Positions 8,666 through 18,497 of a stretch of DNA of 64,000 bases are shown here, piece after piece; positions within the stretch are counted from its first letter, which is position 1; the number at the start of each line of letters is the position of its first letter. The stretch comes from Hymenobacter citatus (GTDB lineage Bacteria > Bacteroidota > Bacteroidia > Cytophagales > Hymenobacteraceae). The stretch is taken from positions 124,001 through 188,000 of the forward strand of contig NZ_JACSCY010000001.1 in NCBI RefSeq assembly GCF_014333615.1, in the 5' to 3' direction. A program made the position numbers and the translations under genes. The notes under the pieces were generated by a model. It was not told where the DNA came from. It worked only from the letters and a program-made list of their open reading frames with translations, and did no database searches.

Positions 8666-11600
8666 CTACCGCACGGGCTCGTACTTGGCCATTTTCAGCA
8701 CCTTCTTATATTCCACGGGGAACACCTTGCGGAACTTGCCGGCGGCTTCCTGCCAGTTGCCGAGCAGGTAGGCGGCCAGCTGGCTGCCGGTGAGGTGCTG
8801 GTGCTTGCGCAGCAGCGTTTGGATCTGGTCCTCGTCTTCGGTGTCGAGGCCTTCCAGCTCCACCATTTCCATGTTGCAGTTTTCGCGGAAAGTGCCGTCC
8901 TCGTCGTATACCCAGGCAATGCCGCCGCTCATGCCAGCCGCAAAGTTGCGGCCGGTTTTGCCCAGAATCAGGGCGCGGCCGCCAGTCATGTACTCGCAGC
9001 CGTGGTCGCCCACGCCCTCCACCACGGCGGTGGCACCGGAGTTGCGCACCGCAAACCGCTCGCCGGCCTGTCCGCGCACGAACAGCTCGCCGCTGGTAGC
9101 GCCGTACAGCGCCACGTTGCCGATGAGGATGTTCTGCTCCGGTACGAAACCGCTGTTTTTGGCAGGGTAGATGGTGAGTTGGGCGCCGCTCAGCCCCTTA
9201 CCCACGTAGTCATTGGCCTCGCCTTCCAGCTCAAACGCCAGGCCCTTCACGCAAAATGCCCCAAAGCTCTGCCCGGCCGAGCCGGTGAACTTGTAGTTGA
9301 TGGTATTCTCGGGGAGGCCGGCGGCGTGGTAGCGCTTGGTGATTTCGTTGGAAAGCAGCGTGCCCAGGGTACGGTCGGTGTTTTTGATGGGGAAGGTGGC
9401 AAACACCGGCTCGCGCTCATTCAGGGCGGGTTGAGCGTGCTCCAGCAGCTGCCAGTCCAGGATATTATCGAGGCGGTGGTCCTGGGTTTCGCTGTTGTAG
9501 AGGGTGCCACCGCCGGGGTTCAGCACCAGCTGCAACATACCCGACAGGTCGATGGTGCGGGCTTTCCAGTGGTCGATATCGTCGCGCACTTTCAGGTACT
9601 GCACTTTGCCAATCATCTCATTCACCGTGCGGAAGCCCAGTTCGGCCATAATCTCGCGCAGCTCCTCGGTCATAAACCGGAACAGGTTCACGATATGATC
9701 GGCCTGACCCGTGAACAGCTTGCGTAGCTCGGGGTCCTGGGTGGCAATGCCTACCGGGCAGGTGTTGAGGTGGCATTTGCGCATCATCACGCAGCCGCCG
9801 GCAATGAGGGCGGCCGTGGCTACGCCCCATTCCTCGGCGCCCAATAGGGCTGCTACGGCTAGGTCGCGGCCGGTTTTCACCTGACCGTCGGCTTGCAGCA
9901 CCACGCGGCTGCGCAGGCGGTTGCGCACCAGGGTTTGGTGGGCTTCGGCCAGGCCCAGCTCCCAGGGTAGGCCGGCGTGCTTGATGGAGCTGATGGGCGA
10001 GGCGCCCGTGCCGCCGTCGTAGCCGGCAATCAGGATGGCGTCGGCGTGGGCTTTGGCAACGCCGGCCGCAATGGTGCCTACGCCGGCCTTGCTCACCAGC
10101 TTCACGTTGATGCGGGCGGCGCGGTTGGCGTTCTTCAGGTCGAAGATCAGCTGGGCCAGGTCCTCAATGGAGTAGATGTCGTGGTGAGGCGGGGGCGAAA
10201 TCAGCCCTACCCCCGGCGTGGAGTGGCGCGTTTTGGCAATCCACTCGTCTACCTTGTGGCCGGGTAGCTGGCCGCCCTCGCCGGGCTTGGCCCCCTGCGC
10301 CATCTTGATTTGCAGCTCGTCGGCGTTGGTGAGGTAGTGCGCCGTCACGCCGAAGCGGGCCGAGGCAATCTGCTTGATGGCCGAGCGCATGGAGTCGCCG
10401 TTGGCCATTTTTTCGTAGCGCATGGGGTCCTCGCCACCCTCGCCGGTGTTGCTCTTGCCGCCGATGCGGTTCATGGCAATGGCCAGGGTGCTGTGCGCCT
10501 CGTGCGAAATCGAGCCAAACGACATAGCGCCCGTGGCAAAGCGGTGCATGATGCTCTCGGCCGGCTCTACCTCGCTCAGCGGCACGGCGCTGCGGTGGTG
10601 GGCAAAGTTCAGCAGGCCCCGAATGGTGAAGGCCTTTTCCGTCTGCTCGTTGATGAGGCGGGCGTACTTCTGGTAGGTTTTGTAGTCGTCGGTGCGGGTG
10701 GCGTATTGCAGCAGGTGCACCGTTTGGGGGTTAAACAGGTGCGCCTCGCCGCGGCGCTTCCACTGGTAGAGGCCGCCCTCAGGCAATAGGTGCACCTGCT
10801 CGGGCGAGTTGTCGTGGAAGCCGTGGTGGTGCTTGTAGAGGGTTTCGCGGGCAATTTCATCGAGGCCCAGGCCACCGATGCGCGTCACGGCCCCGCAGAA
10901 GTAGCGGTCTACTACCTCCTGGTTGAGGCCCAGAATCTCGAACACCTGCGCGCCGTGGTAGGATTGCAGGGTAGAGATGCCCATTTTGGAGAAGATCTTC
11001 AGCAGGCCGTCGCACACCGCCTTGATGTAGTTCTTCACCAGCGCCGGGGCGTCCAGCTTGGTTTCCAGCTGGCCCGCGGCCTGCATGGTCTTGATGCTGG
11101 CCAGCGCCAGGTAGGGGTTGATGGCCGTAGCCCCAAAGGCTAACAAACAGGCAAAATGGTGCACTTCCCACACGTCGCCGGCCTCTACCACCAGGCCCAC
11201 GGCCCCGCGGTAGCCTTTCTTAATCAGGTGGTGATGCACGGCCGATACGGCCAGCAGTGACGGAATAGCGGCGTGCTCCGAGTCCAGGGCCCGGTCCGAA
11301 AGAATCAGCACCTCAAAGCCATCCTCCACTGCGTCCTCGGCGTAGCGGCACAGGCGGGCCAGGCCAGCCTCCAAAGAACCCGGCTTGCCGTCGGCGCGGA
11401 AGTAGGTTTGCAGGGTTTTGGCATTGAACATGCCCGTGTCGATGCTACGCAGCTTTTCCAGCTCGGTGTTGGTGAGCACCGGCTGTTGCAGGGCCACGCA
11501 GTGGCAGTGCATCTTGTCCTCGTCCAGGATGTTGCCGTTGTTGCCCATAAAGGTCGCCAGGCTCATCACCAGCCGCTCCCGAATGGGGTCGATAGGCGGA

Positions 11601-13192
11601 TTGGTTACCTGGGCAAAGAACTGCTTGAAGTAGCTGCTCAGGTGCTGGGGCCGGTCCGAGAGCACAGCCAGCGGTACATCTACGCCCATCGAGCCAATGG
11701 GCTCTTTGGCTTCCAGGGCCATGGGCTTGATGAGCGTGTCGATGTCCTCGCGGCTGTACCCAAACACCTGGTGGTACTTGAATACGGCCTCCGCATTGAG
11801 GCCGGTGAAGGCCAGGCGCGGCTCGGGCAGCTCCTCCAGCCGGATTTTGTAGTTCTCCAACCACTGCCCATAGGGTTGCTGCGTGGCAATGTGGTGCTTG
11901 ATTTCCTCGTCGGTGATAATGCGGCCGGCTTCAATGTCCACCAGCAGCATCTTGCCCGGCTGCAAGCGGCCCTTGCGCACAACAGTGTGCGCCGGAATAT
12001 CCAGCACGCCCGCCTCGGAGGCCACAATAATGCGGTTGTCGTTGGTGATGGTGTAGCGCAGGGGGCGCAGACCGTTGCGGTCCAGCATCGAGCCGATGAT
12101 GTGGCCGTCGGTGAAGGTGAGGGCGGCCGGGCCGTCCCAGGGGGCCATCAGGGTGGCGTTGAACTCGTAGTAGGCTTTTTTGAGGGCGTCCATCTGTTCG
12201 TTGCCGTCCCAGGCCTCGGGCACCAGCATGGTCATCACCTGGGGTAGGGAGCGGCCCGAGTGCAGCAGGATTTCAATGATGTTGTCCAGGCAAGCCGAGT
12301 CCGACTGGTTGTTGTCGATAACAGGCAGCAGCAGTTCCATTTCCTCCGGCGTGAAGTAGGCCGAGGAGATGGAGCGCAGGCCGGCATAAAACCAGTTCAG
12401 GTTGCCGGTGAGGGTGTTAATCTCGCCGTTGTGGGCCAGCATCCGGAAAGGCTGGGCCAGCTTCCAGCTCGGGAAGGTGTTGGTGGAAAAGCGCGAGTGT
12501 ACCATGCCAAACGCCGACACCACCCGCGCATCCGATAGATCGGGGTAGTAGGAGCGCACCTGGTAGGTGGTGAGCTGCCCCTTATATACGATGACGCGGC
12601 AGGATAGCGAGGTGAAGTAGAAGGCCTCGTTGCCCAGCTCCACCGTCTCGTTCACGCGCTTGTTGATAGCGCGGCGCAGCACGTAGAGCTTGCGCTCGAA
12701 ATCGTCGTCGGTAGCCAGGCCGGCGGGGCGCCCAAAGAACACCTGCTCCACCTGCGGCTCCGCCGATAACGCCGTTTCGCCAATGCCGGCCGGGTTCACG
12801 GGCACCTTGCGGAAACCCAGCACCGGCACGCCCAGCTGGCCGGCTACATCCGTAATAATGGCCTTGCTGGCGGCGTAGGTAGCAATGCGCTTGGGCAGAA
12901 ACAGCATCCCTACCCCATACTGGCCCGGCTCGGGTAGGCGCACGGCCTGGTCGATGCACTCATCAAGCAAGAACTCGTGCGGAAGCTGGAACAGGATGCC
13001 CGCCCCGTCGCCTGAGTCGGAGTCGCAGCCACAGGCGCCGCGGTGCTCCATGTTCTCGAGCATGGTGAGAGCATCGGAGATGGTTTGATGGGATTTTTGT
13101 CCGTCAATGGCCGTAATAAAGCCTGTGCCGCAGGAGTCGTGCTCGAATTCCGGACGGTACAGTCCCTGCTGGTTGTCACCGGTAAGTTTCAT
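8666..13192 (-). CDS. gltB: Glutamate synthase (NADPH) large subunit
   Basis: 1508 residues, the normal length. The nucleophile of the class II glutaminase domain is Cys21 (EHDSCGTGF), so the first 20 residues are probably a cleaved propeptide. The central domain and FMN-binding synthase barrel follow. The 3Fe-4S cluster ligands are seen in CVMMRKCHLNTCPVG near residue 1120, and the C-terminal GXGXG-type beta-helix closes the protein. Glutamine-derived ammonia is channelled to 2-oxoglutarate, giving glutamate. With gltD downstream this forms the main GOGAT enzyme. A candidate promoter lies about 65-95 bp upstream. Confidence 0.98.
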   Translation of the reverse strand: MKLTGDNQQGLYRPEFEHDSCGTGFITAIDGQKSHQTISDALTMLENMEHRGACGCDSDSGDGAGILFQLPHEFLLDECIDQAVRLPEPGQYGVGMLFLPKRIATYAASKAIITDVAGQLGVPVLGFRKVPVNPAGIGETALSAEPQVEQVFFGRPAGLATDDDFERKLYVLRRAINKRVNETVELGNEAFYFTSLSCRVIVYKGQLTTYQVRSYYPDLSDARVVSAFGMVHSRFSTNTFPSWKLAQPFRMLAHNGEINTLTGNLNWFYAGLRSISSAYFTPEEMELLLPVIDNNQSDSACLDNIIEILLHSGRSLPQVMTMLVPEAWDGNEQMDALKKAYYEFNATLMAPWDGPAALTFTDGHIIGSMLDRNGLRPLRYTITNDNRIIVASEAGVLDIPAHTVVRKGRLQPGKMLLVDIEAGRIITDEEIKHHIATQQPYGQWLENYKIRLEELPEPRLAFTGLNAEAVFKYHQVFGYSREDIDTLIKPMALEAKEPIGSMGVDVPLAVLSDRPQHLSSYFKQFFAQVTNPPIDPIRERLVMSLATFMGNNGNILDEDKMHCHCVALQQPVLTNTELEKLRSIDTGMFNAKTLQTYFRADGKPGSLEAGLARLCRYAEDAVEDGFEVLILSDRALDSEHAAIPSLLAVSAVHHHLIKKGYRGAVGLVVEAGDVWEVHHFACLLAFGATAINPYLALASIKTMQAAGQLETKLDAPALVKNYIKAVCDGLLKIFSKMGISTLQSYHGAQVFEILGLNQEVVDRYFCGAVTRIGGLGLDEIARETLYKHHHGFHDNSPEQVHLLPEGGLYQWKRRGEAHLFNPQTVHLLQYATRTDDYKTYQKYARLINEQTEKAFTIRGLLNFAHHRSAVPLSEVEPAESIMHRFATGAMSFGSISHEAHSTLAIAMNRIGGKSNTGEGGEDPMRYEKMANGDSMRSAIKQIASARFGVTAHYLTNADELQIKMAQGAKPGEGGQLPGHKVDEWIAKTRHSTPGVGLISPPPHHDIYSIEDLAQLIFDLKNANRAARINVKLVSKAGVGTIAAGVAKAHADAILIAGYDGGTGASPISSIKHAGLPWELGLAEAHQTLVRNRLRSRVVLQADGQVKTGRDLAVAALLGAEEWGVATAALIAGGCVMMRKCHLNTCPVGIATQDPELRKLFTGQADHIVNLFRFMTEELREIMAELGFRTVNEMIGKVQYLKVRDDIDHWKARTIDLSGMLQLVLNPGGGTLYNSETQDHRLDNILDWQLLEHAQPALNEREPVFATFPIKNTDRTLGTLLSNEITKRYHAAGLPENTINYKFTGSAGQSFGAFCVKGLAFELEGEANDYVGKGLSGAQLTIYPAKNSGFVPEQNILIGNVALYGATSGELFVRGQAGERFAVRNSGATAVVEGVGDHGCEYMTGGRALILGKTGRNFAAGMSGGIAWVYDEDGTFRENCNMEMVELEGLDTEDEDQIQTLLRKHQHLTGSQLAAYLLGNWQEAAGKFRKVFPVEYKKVLKMAKYEPVR

Positions 13193-13257
13193 CGCGAAAG
13201 AATAGCCTGATGCCGCAACCAGAAGTAGTGCAGCCTAGCTAAAAATTTAAGTTATAA

Positions 13258-13285
13258 CAAAATGTTCGATTTGTCATAGTTGCAA
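13258..13285 (-). promoter_or_regulatory. Candidate promoter of gltB
   Basis: On the minus strand TTG is followed after 17 bases by ACATTTTG, one mismatch from TAnnTTTG. The surrounding 13230-13340 stretch is strikingly AT-rich compared with flanking genes. It is placed correctly for gltB, whose ATG is at 13192. Confidence 0.4.
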
Positions 13286-13418
13286 GTAGTTTTAGTGAGA
13301 TTATTTATGCTTTTGTCAATAAAAAGGCAATTTATTAACAAATGCGTAACGTAATTTGGGGCTTTCGTGCCATTGCCGCTCGTGCGTGCACGCGTGAGTA
13401 GCAGTGCAGCCAAAGCGC

Positions 13419-15194
13419 TTATTTAACTACCGGCAACGTGAAGCAGAAGGTGCTGCCGCTGCCCAGCTCACTCTCTACCCACAGCCGGCCGCCCTGTGTA
13501 GTGATGAACTCGCGGGCAATGCTCAGGCCCAGACCCGAGCCGCCCCGGTAACCCGCCTTGTCCGGGATTTGGGCAAAGCGCTGGAAGATGCGTTCGTGGT
13601 GTTCAGTGGCAATGCCAGGGCCGTGGTCTACCACCTGCACCTGCACAAATCCGTTGGTGGCGGTGGCCATTACAGTCAGCACCTCCCCGCTGGGCGAGTA
13701 GCGGATGGCATTGGCGAGCAGGTTGATGAGCACCCAGGTGGTTTTTTCCACGTCGGCGCGCACGGGGGGTAGGGTAGGGGGCAGCTGCAAGTCCAGCCGT
13801 AGCTGTTTGTCGGCCAGCTGGGGGCGCACGGTGTCGGTGGCGTAAGCTACGATTTCGGCCAGGCCAGTAGGCTGCAGGTCGAGTTGGATGCCAGCCCCGG
13901 CATCGAGGCGCGACACGGCCAGCAGCTCGGCCACCATGCGTTGCAGACGCTGGGTTTCCTGGCGGATGTGGGTGGTCACGCGCTGGCGCTCGTCAATGGG
14001 CAGGCGCTCATCTTGCAGCAAGCGGGCATTCAGGTTGATGCTCGATAAGGGCGTTTTCAGCTCGTGCGATACCGTGGCCAGGAAATCCGACTTCACCTGA
14101 TCCAGCTTCTTGAAATCCGAGACGTTGCGCAGAGTCAGCATTTGGCCTACCAGCTCGGTTTTGTCGGTGGCTTCGTTGTAAGAAATCAAATCCTGCACGG
14201 CTAACTGGTAAAATGCCTCCTCCCCGCGGTAGGCAATGTGCAGCAACGGGGCCGCTGCCACGGCCGCGGCCTGATTGGGCGCATCCAGGGGCAGCAGTAG
14301 CGTGTGCAGCAGGTCGTTTTCGAGGCGCACCTGGGTGGCCGACTGCCCCACGAGCCGGGTGGCGGGTAGGGCCAGCAGCTCGCACATCACGGGGTTGGCC
14401 AGCAGAATCCGCCGGTTTTCGTCGAGCAGCAGCAGGCCTTCGTCCAGGGTATCCACGATGCTGGCGGCGCGGTTGCGCTCCGTAATCAGCTCGGCGGTGG
14501 TGGAGGTGCGGTACTCGCGTAGCTGGGCCAGCATCTGGTTGAAGGCCCGCGCCACCTGCCCAAATTCGTCGCGGCTTTCCTGCGGGATGGTGGCCGTGAA
14601 GCCGCGCTCGGTGGCGTGGCTGAGCGCGGCCGTGAGCTTGCGCAGAGGCTGCACGGCTATTTCGGGAACGCTGCCCGCCAGCGCCAGCGCCAGCAGCGTA
14701 GCCAGGGTAATAAACACCAACAAGTTACGATTGGCCCGGTCGGTGCGCTGGTTGGCGGCTTCGGTTTTGCGGGTAAGAGCCTCCGTGTTCAGGGAAATGA
14801 CGCGGTAGGTAAGCCCCCGAAGTGTTACTAACGGAGACGCCACTTGCAGCCGACCGTCTTGCGCGGCCTGCTGGGCCTGCACCAACTGTTGGGTGCCGCG
14901 CACCAGCGCATCAGCAAGCTGCTGCTCGCCGGGCTCGGTGATGTTGCGGGCTTCCTGCTGCACCAGCGCCATAAATTGGGCGGTGCCAGTAGTGTCTTGG
15001 ATGGGCTTTTGGGCCAGCTGGTCGAGGCTGCGGAGCATGCGGTGGCCCAGCTCCACGGAATACAGGTTGGCCGTGAGGGCATCGCGGGAGCTACGGTCGA
15101 GCTGGCGCAGCGAGTACCACGCGTAGCCCCCAATGCTGAGCACCAGCAGCAGCATGGCCAGAAAGCCCAGGTTTATTTTCGTTTTAAGATTCAT
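13419..15194 (-). CDS. Membrane sensor histidine kinase, last gene of the kdp cluster
   Basis: 591 residues. Architecture: transmembrane helix about 9-27, a periplasmic helical sensor loop to about 156, a second transmembrane helix about 157-177, HAMP (180-232), a PAS-like domain (about 240-358), then HisKA with the phosphorylated His377 (ATVSHELKTPL) and a HATPase domain with N box (NLLANAIRYSP), VDHGPGIA and GGSGLGLSI. It lies 122 bp after a short kdpD that has no kinase domain, so it probably supplies the missing kinase activity; its partner could be the NtrC-type regulator at the head of the cluster. That pairing is inference from order. It has a full sensory module of its own, unlike the C-terminal half of E. 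coli KdpD. Confidence 0.9.
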   Translation of the reverse strand: MNLKTKINLGFLAMLLLVLSIGGYAWYSLRQLDRSSRDALTANLYSVELGHRMLRSLDQLAQKPIQDTTGTAQFMALVQQEARNITEPGEQQLADALVRGTQQLVQAQQAAQDGRLQVASPLVTLRGLTYRVISLNTEALTRKTEAANQRTDRANRNLLVFITLATLLALALAGSVPEIAVQPLRKLTAALSHATERGFTATIPQESRDEFGQVARAFNQMLAQLREYRTSTTAELITERNRAASIVDTLDEGLLLLDENRRILLANPVMCELLALPATRLVGQSATQVRLENDLLHTLLLPLDAPNQAAAVAAAPLLHIAYRGEEAFYQLAVQDLISYNEATDKTELVGQMLTLRNVSDFKKLDQVKSDFLATVSHELKTPLSSINLNARLLQDERLPIDERQRVTTHIRQETQRLQRMVAELLAVSRLDAGAGIQLDLQPTGLAEIVAYATDTVRPQLADKQLRLDLQLPPTLPPVRADVEKTTWVLINLLANAIRYSPSGEVLTVMATATNGFVQVQVVDHGPGIATEHHERIFQRFAQIPDKAGYRGGSGLGLSIAREFITTQGGRLWVESELGSGSTFCFTLPVVK

Positions 15195-15218
15195 CGGGAA
15201 GGGGAGCCGGTTGTAGTG

Positions 15219-15306
15219 ATGCTGAGCGGAGTCGAAGCATCTCTACCGCTTAGTTTGATAATAAATTGATTACTCACGGTAGAGATGCTTCGACTCCGCT
15301 CAGCAT
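15219..15306. repeat. Palindromic repeat, GCTGAGCGGAGTCGAAGCATCT family
   Basis: Perfect arms of 30 bases (core ATGCTGAGCGGAGTCGAAGC and its complement) around a 28-base AT-rich loop, in the gap between the short kdpD and the histidine kinase. A related element is at 20289-20434, and a fragment lies near 47489-47515. Confidence 0.92.
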
Positions 15307-15316
15307 GACACGATCT

Positions 15317-16486
15317 TTAATACGTTACCAAATACACATCGAGGGTAGGGGTGGTGCGGGCTACCGCGCGGAGCAAGTCGTGCGTTACGCTGCGCCTACT
15401 GACCTGCTCCCACAGCCCTTTTTCGCCGGTGATGCCGCACACCAGCAGGGTAGCATTCTTCTCTTGCGCTACCTGCCGGATGGCGCCTACCACATCATCT
15501 TCCTTCACCCGCAAAATCTGGGCGCCCAGTTCGGTGGCTAGTTGCAGGTTCTTTAATAGGTGTCGTTGGGTAGCCAGCCCAATGCGGTCGGCGGTTTCGC
15601 GGGCGGTTTGCACGTAGAGCACGTACCACACGGCCGCGCCCAACTGATCGGCCAGGCGCGAGGTTTTGCGGATGATTTCGCGGGCCGCGCGCTCGTTGGA
15701 GTTGATGCAGGCCAGCAGCCGGTCGTCGGTGCGGCGGGGGGCGGCCACGGCGGGCGCGCCGCCGGCATCGGAGGCCACCTGCTGGCCCAGTAGCTGCGCT
15801 ACCTCGCGCACGGCCAGGCGGCGCAGCTGCAATAGGTTTTCGGCCTGAAAAAAACCGTTGAGGGCGGTAGGTATTTTGGCGGCGTGGTAGATGTGGCCTT
15901 CCTCCAGGCGGGTGCGCAACTCGCCCACGGTCAGGTCCACGTTCACTACTTCGTCGGCCAGCCTCAGGAGGCGGTCGGGGATGCGCTCGGTCACGTCGGT
16001 GCCGGTGATGCGCAGCACCTGGTCGTGCAGGCTTTCCAGGTGCTGCACGTTCACGGCCGTAATCACCGAAATACCCTGCTGCACCAGGTATTCCACGTCC
16101 TGCCAGCGCTTTTCGTGGCGCGAGCCGGGTACGTTGGTGTGGGCCAGCTCGTCTACCACCACCACCTGCGGGCGGCGCTGCACAATGGCTTCTAGGTCCA
16201 TTTCTTCCAGCGCCTTACCCTTGTAAAACAGCTGTTTGCGCGGCAGCAGGGGCACGTTGCGCAACTGGGCCACGGTGCCGGCGCGCTGGTGGGTTTCGAT
16301 GTAGCCGAGCAGCACATCTACGCCGTGCTGGTGCAAGTCGTGGGCTTCTTGCAGCATGCGGTAGGTTTTGCCTACCCCGGCAGCCAGGCCCAGGTACACC
16401 TTCAGGGTGCCGCGGCGCTTGGCTTGCACAAGGTGCAGAAACCGCTCGGCGGAGGTGTCGCGTAGAGCTTGCTCGGTGCTGGTCAT
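15317..16486 (-). CDS. kdpD: Short KdpD: sensor/Usp half without histidine kinase
   Basis: 389 residues, against about 890 for full KdpD. Residues 25-235 are the KdpD N-terminal domain with Walker A GLAAGVGKT (33-41) and Walker B VVVVDELAHTN (108-118). Residues about 250-389 form a universal-stress-protein domain (DRLLACINSNERAAREIIRKT at its start; LLVCGITGEKG near its end). In E. coli this half binds cyclic-di-AMP or ATP and tunes kinase output. The four transmembrane helices, GAF-like and kinase domains are absent; the stop is a normal one followed by a separate kinase gene, so this is a gene split and not an obvious frameshift. It sits 15 bp after kup. Confidence 0.92.
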   Translation of the reverse strand: MTSTEQALRDTSAERFLHLVQAKRRGTLKVYLGLAAGVGKTYRMLQEAHDLHQHGVDVLLGYIETHQRAGTVAQLRNVPLLPRKQLFYKGKALEEMDLEAIVQRRPQVVVVDELAHTNVPGSRHEKRWQDVEYLVQQGISVITAVNVQHLESLHDQVLRITGTDVTERIPDRLLRLADEVVNVDLTVGELRTRLEEGHIYHAAKIPTALNGFFQAENLLQLRRLAVREVAQLLGQQVASDAGGAPAVAAPRRTDDRLLACINSNERAAREIIRKTSRLADQLGAAVWYVLYVQTARETADRIGLATQRHLLKNLQLATELGAQILRVKEDDVVGAIRQVAQEKNATLLVCGITGEKGLWEQVSRRSVTHDLLRAVARTTPTLDVYLVTY

Positions 16487-16501
16487 TGGGTGAGAGAGTA
16501 G

Positions 16502-18472
16502 TTAGTCGCGGGTGAGGTGCAGCTCGGGGCGCGGCGGCATGTGCAGCGGCACGTTTTCCACGGTGTACGTACTGTTGTCAAGCCCGAAGCTTTCGGTTTC
16601 GGATGCGCCCAGCCGCTTCAGCCACCCGTGCAAGCGCAGGGCCATGCGCTGCCAGCCGCGCAGCAGGTACTGGTAGGGTAGGGTTTTGTTGAGGATGATG
16701 AACTGAAAGTCGCCGGTTACGTCCTGCCCCCGCAACGACTCGAAGCGCGACGTGATGTCGACCTCGCGGCGCTGCACCAGCTCGGTTACCACCTGGCGGA
16801 ACATGTAGTTCAGCGCGTGGTCGACGCGAAAGCCCAGGTAAAAGTCGATGCGAACCAGCTCTTTGGGCAGCACGTGCGTGATGTGGTAGCGGCGCGTGTA
16901 CGGCTCGTCGGTGGTTGTCACGTGCACCAGGTAGTACACATCGGCCCGCTTGGGGCGCTTCTTGAAGATGCTGTGAATCACCCCGTTCTCCACCAAATTG
17001 GGGTTCTGCGACTTGGTGAGGTAGACCAGGTGAGTCGCGTATTTGGGCACCGAGTGGTCGTGGCTGAGCTGGCGGAGCAGGGGCACCCACTCCGCCAGAC
17101 CCGTAAACTCGGTCAGCTCATTGCGAATCCGCTGGCCGGCTATCCAGCTCAGCATCACCAGCAGCAACACCACGGCCAGTAGCACGCTCAGCCAGCCGCC
17201 GTGGGCAAACTTGGCCAGGTTGGCTATCAAAAACGAACCTTCAATAACGAGATACGTGCCGATCAGCGCCACAATCCAGCCCACGGCCGTGCGGCGCAGG
17301 CGTAGGTAGTAGGCCAGCAACACGGTGGTCATGAGCATGGTGACGGTAACGGCAAGCCCAAACGCGGCCTCCATCCGGCCCGACTCGCGGAAATAGAGCA
17401 CCACGCCCACGCAGCCGGCGCAGAGCAGCCAGTTCAGGCTGGGCACGTAGGCCTGGCCGCGCAGCTCGGTAAGGTACTGCACGCGCACCTTGGGCCAGAA
17501 ATGCAGCCGCAGAGCCTCAATCACCAGCGTAAACGAGCCCGAAATCAGAGCCTGCGATGCAATGATGGTGGCCAGCGTGCACAGCCCAATGGCGGGTAGC
17601 AACGCCCACTGGGGTAGCAGCAGGAAGAATAGGTTTTGCTCGCCCAACGGCGGGCCCAGGTGGCGCAGCAGCCACGCGCCCTGCCCCAGGTAGTTGAGAA
17701 TCAGGCACGTTTTCACGAAAGTCCAGGAGCCGTAGATGTTGCGCCTGCCCACGTGGCCCATGTCGGCGTACAGGGCCTCGGCCCCGGTGCTGCACAAGAA
17801 GATGGAGCCCAGCAGCCAGAACGCGCCGGGCACTTGCGTAATCATGGCCAGGGCATAGTGCGGACTAAGCGCGCGCAGAATGCTGGGTTCCTGCACCAGA
17901 TGCACCACGCCCAGCACGGCCAGCATCGAGAAAAACAGCGCCATCACTGGCCCGAATAGCTTGCCAATGATCTGGGTGCCAAATTGTTGAAACGCAAACA
18001 AAGCCACCAGAATGGCTACCACAATGGGCACCGTGTTCAGGTCGGGTTTCAGGATGCGCAGTCCTTCTATGGCCGATGCCACGGAAATAGGCGGCGTAAT
18101 GATGCCGTCGGCCAGCAGGGCCGCCGCCCCCACAATGGCCGGCAGGTAGAGCCGCCGCACCGGCAACTGCCGCAAGCGGGCGTACAGCGCCAGAATGCCG
18201 CCCTCGCCGTGGTTGTCGGCCCGCAGCGCAATGAGCACATACTTCACCGTAGTGAGCAGCGTGAGCGTCCAGATGACGCAGGAGATGGTGCCCAGCACCA
18301 CGGCCTCCGTCACGGGTTGGCTCACAAACACGCCCCGCACGGTGTACAGCGGCGACGTGCCAATGTCGCCGTACACAATGCCCAGCGCCACCAGCAAGCC
18401 CGCCGCCGTCACGCGCTCGTGCACGGAGGTAGCAGCAGAGGCGGAGACGACGGGGGAAACAGAAGTGCTCAT
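16502..18472 (-). CDS. kup: Low-affinity potassium transporter of the KUP/HAK/KT family
   Basis: 656 residues with about twelve hydrophobic segments in the first 430 residues and a soluble C-terminal domain. The family signature is clear in the first helix (GLLVALGIVYGDIGTSPLYT) and in the later FALFAFQQFGT-type and NYLGQGA segments. It moves K+ into the cell, probably with H+. It lies between the porin and kdpD, 25 bp after the porin and 15 bp before kdpD, so it is likely co-transcribed with the Kdp genes. Having a constitutive-type carrier inside a Kdp unit suggests shared control of high- and low-affinity uptake. Confidence 0.95.
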   Translation of the reverse strand: MSTSVSPVVSASAATSVHERVTAAGLLVALGIVYGDIGTSPLYTVRGVFVSQPVTEAVVLGTISCVIWTLTLLTTVKYVLIALRADNHGEGGILALYARLRQLPVRRLYLPAIVGAAALLADGIITPPISVASAIEGLRILKPDLNTVPIVVAILVALFAFQQFGTQIIGKLFGPVMALFFSMLAVLGVVHLVQEPSILRALSPHYALAMITQVPGAFWLLGSIFLCSTGAEALYADMGHVGRRNIYGSWTFVKTCLILNYLGQGAWLLRHLGPPLGEQNLFFLLLPQWALLPAIGLCTLATIIASQALISGSFTLVIEALRLHFWPKVRVQYLTELRGQAYVPSLNWLLCAGCVGVVLYFRESGRMEAAFGLAVTVTMLMTTVLLAYYLRLRRTAVGWIVALIGTYLVIEGSFLIANLAKFAHGGWLSVLLAVVLLLVMLSWIAGQRIRNELTEFTGLAEWVPLLRQLSHDHSVPKYATHLVYLTKSQNPNLVENGVIHSIFKKRPKRADVYYLVHVTTTDEPYTRRYHITHVLPKELVRIDFYLGFRVDHALNYMFRQVVTELVQRREVDITSRFESLRGQDVTGDFQFIILNKTLPYQYLLRGWQRMALRLHGWLKRLGASETESFGLDNSTYTVENVPLHMPPRPELHLTRD

Positions 18473-18497
18473 GAGAAGGTAGCGGATTGTCCGCCGC